Positions 62,158 to 64,000 of a stretch of DNA of 64,000 bases are shown piece after piece (within the stretch, counting starts at the first letter, position 1; each line of letters starts with the position of its first letter). A program made the translations under genes and the position numbers. The notes under the pieces were generated by a model. It made no database searches, was not told the origin of the DNA, and saw only the letters and a program-made list of their open reading frames with translations. Source of the stretch: Trichoplax sp. H2. Taxonomy: Eukaryota; Placozoa; Uniplacotomia; Trichoplacea. The stretch covers positions 124,001-188,000 of the forward strand of contig NOWV01000108.1 of the NCBI GenBank assembly GCA_003344405.1, in the 5' to 3' direction.

Positions 62158-63830
62158 TTAACCTACAGGTCGTTTGATGGTTACATGAACGAAAAGTGAG
62201 GCAGGAAACAGCTTTTCACGTTCTTCAGATATAAGGAATACATGTCGATATCCTATGAAGATAAAAAAAATTACACATCGACAGATTATTAACGAAAATT
62301 AAAATTTTAAAGCTTTAAAATACATTATTGCCGTAGCAATGTGCATAAGGTAAAATATAAGCCTGATAGGTTTTCGCCTTACCTTCACCAATACTTGGCA
62401 GTGGAACAGTATTTTGCCCTATGAAATCATCGGCAGAAAGGGCGTCACTGTCATAGACACAGAAACGTACCATAGCTAACTCCGGATTGATCACTTTAAA
62501 TCTTAGCGTTTGATTCCATCTTGGGTTAAACCCTGCAATTATATATTAGAATAGCTCATTAAAAATGATCTATCATAATTCTACAATATAGTGTAAAAAA
62601 ATAATATATTTATAATGGAACAATAGATTAAGTAATTCTAATTTTCTACTAACAACGAGTTTATCACTAGATTATTGAATATGCGGCACTGTAATATCGA
62701 AGATAATATCATTACCGTTATTGCTAATCGTTTTAGTTGATTTAGTAGATCTATCAGCTGGTATTCCATGAATTTGTATTTTGACATAAGGATCAATGAT
62801 CTAAAAAATTGTGTATTTTAAATTATTACGGTACAACACTTAATATGCTATATTTATTCAGCCATTAAGACAAGTCTATTTCTAACTTACTTCTCCTTTA
62901 GTCGATTTATCAGGCTTTGGAATTTGCTGCCCAGATATTACCTATGGTTTGGATACAATATAGCCAATTAAATCGAAGTATATCGATCAGAGAAATCTTT
63001 ATTAAACTGCTTTACGTATGTATTCAGACAAAACAGTTTATTGATCAATTGCGTACTTTGATGATTAGTTCAGTTGGTTTCTCATTGGATTTTGCTTTTT
63101 TTTGTGGATCAAATGGTTTATTTACTAAAGATAGTAACAAAATTAATAACAATTTTTTGCTGAGTAGGAAGTACAATAATTTATTGTTGAGGAAATAAAC
63201 TACAGAATAGGTAATTATTAAATGGATAAAAGGAGTTGATTTGTACCGTTGCGTAAGAACTCAGGCTTCAGGTAATAACCAGAGTCACCATTGACAGCGA
63301 ATCGACCAAAGTATAGATCTGTATCAGAGCCAGGTGATTGAAGATTCATAGTAACTGTAGCAATAAATAGGAGCTATCATTAACCAACCATCGTGAGAGT
63401 AGTCATTACTATTTTTATCTAGTCAATAATTAGTAATAATTTTTACCCATTTGGCAACCAACATTCCAAAATGTTTGTGGGTAGTAGTTACTTGAACCGA
63501 TACGAAGTCCTGAAGGGTAAATCTTCGTAACATGCTTTTTATTCATTTCTACCATATCGGGAGCATTATCGTCAACAAAATTGCTTGCCTTCGATTCAGC
63601 AATCGAACACATGTTGTAGAATTTCCCTATGGTATTTAATAACTTGATCAGTTAAAAGAAGAGGTAAAAACAGCTTAAACAGATGTAAATTTACAGCTAT
63701 CTACAACAATACTCAATAATGTAAACTTACAATTCTTTTTGGTAGTTGCAAAGTCGTAGAAGTGAACACTTTGCAATAAGTTTACTACCCGAGATAGTTC
63801 TACCGCAAGTTTTGGTTTATCACCTGCGCG
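62158..63830 (-). CDS. PLCD: Phosphoinositide phospholipase C, delta type: end of Y box and C2 domain; 5' part outside window
   Basis: PLC-delta hydrolyses PIP2 to IP3 and diacylglycerol in a calcium-dependent way. Exons in the window (minus strand): 62158-62252, 62383-62531, 62716-62800, 62891-62941, 63057-63124, 63247-63354, 63447-63626 and 63731-63830; all phases agree and the stop TAA is at 62158-62160. The Y box is seen as LLQSVHFYDF, CSIAESKASNF, KIYPSGLRIGSSNYYPQTFW and NVGCQMVTMNLQSPGSDTD, followed by GYYLKPEFLRN. The C2 domain follows: VISGQQIPKPDKS, IIDPYVKIQIHGIP, FNPRWNQTLRFKVI, VRFCVYDSDALSADDFIGQ and GYRHVFLIS. The acidic calcium-loop residues (DPYV, YDSDALSADD) are kept. The protein ends right after C2, as delta enzymes do. 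PH, EF-hand and X box must lie to the right. A Lys replaces the usual Arg before IYP. Confidence 0.93.
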
Positions 63831-64000
63831 CTAAATTCCATTCATAAACAATTAAGGACAGCATACAGTACAGTTTATTTATAAAAGTTACTTGTCCATA
63901 GGCTTAGATTGTTGTATAGTATAATTGGTTAGATGCTGCTTGATCATGATGGTTAATATCAATTGGTATTCAACTGCTTTATTTCAGTAGAACACTACCT
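63831..64000. other. Probable intron of the phospholipase gene at the window edge
   Basis: Beyond the acceptor of the exon at 63731-63830 no further exon could be fixed before the window ends. Confidence 0.5.

Noticed and set aside
1-64000. Search for CRISPR arrays, prokaryotic operons, insertion sequences, tRNA or rRNA genes
   Set aside because: The tandem arrays have units over 60 bp without the repeat-spacer layout of CRISPR, genes have introns, and no tRNA- or rRNA-like sequence was recognised by eye. A tRNAscan/Infernal run would be needed to exclude small RNAs.

Overview
This is a eukaryotic, animal-type window: AT-rich, with short GT-AG introns (mostly about 60-150 nt near genes) and genes whose exons translate into proteins very close to vertebrate families. 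The gene set (an RFX factor, a LAP protein with 16-type LRRs plus PDZ, NDC1, MTR4, a delta-type phospholipase C) is metazoan. The AT-rich base composition, small introns and strong protein conservation suggest an early-branching animal such as a placozoan. That placement is inference, not something the sequence proves.

Layout. 1-1815 (+): C-terminal half of an RFX transcription factor. 4519-17190 (-): a complete 20-exon LAP protein (Erbin/Densin-like: N-terminal LRRs, a long disordered linker in one 2.5-kb exon, C-terminal PDZ). 17191-24394: gene-poor, with a locally GC-richer stretch, CT microsatellites, a perfect 33-bp palindrome and a decayed repeat field. 24395-29097 (-): nuclear-pore membrane protein NDC1, first exon unresolved, followed by a five-copy ~220-bp tandem array. 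32210-38919 (-): the RNA helicase MTR4, again with a tandem array immediately upstream (39.2-40.6 kb). 40.7-48.9 kb: an apparent gene desert with another ~150-bp array and a 20-N assembly gap flanked by duplicated contig ends. 48890-53283 (+): a proline/tyrosine-rich docking protein of unrecognised family. 56798-59239 (-): an intronless eight-helix membrane protein of unknown family with a Gln-rich tandem-repeat tail. 62158-63830 (-): the C-terminal half (Y box end plus C2) of a PLC-delta, running off the right end.

The genes do not form an operon or a recognisable pathway; this is an ordinary stretch of animal chromosome. MTR4 (nuclear RNA surveillance) and NDC1 (pore assembly) lie head-to-tail but need not cooperate. 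I found no CRISPR array, prokaryotic mobile element, tRNA or rRNA. Exon boundaries were derived by hand from splice consensus, reading-phase bookkeeping and remembered family sequence patterns; no search was run. The points most worth a second look are the intronless membrane protein, the unknown docking scaffold, the tandem arrays that sit at gene 5' ends, the recurrent TACTGTA/TACAGTA palindromes, and the probable false duplication around the gap.
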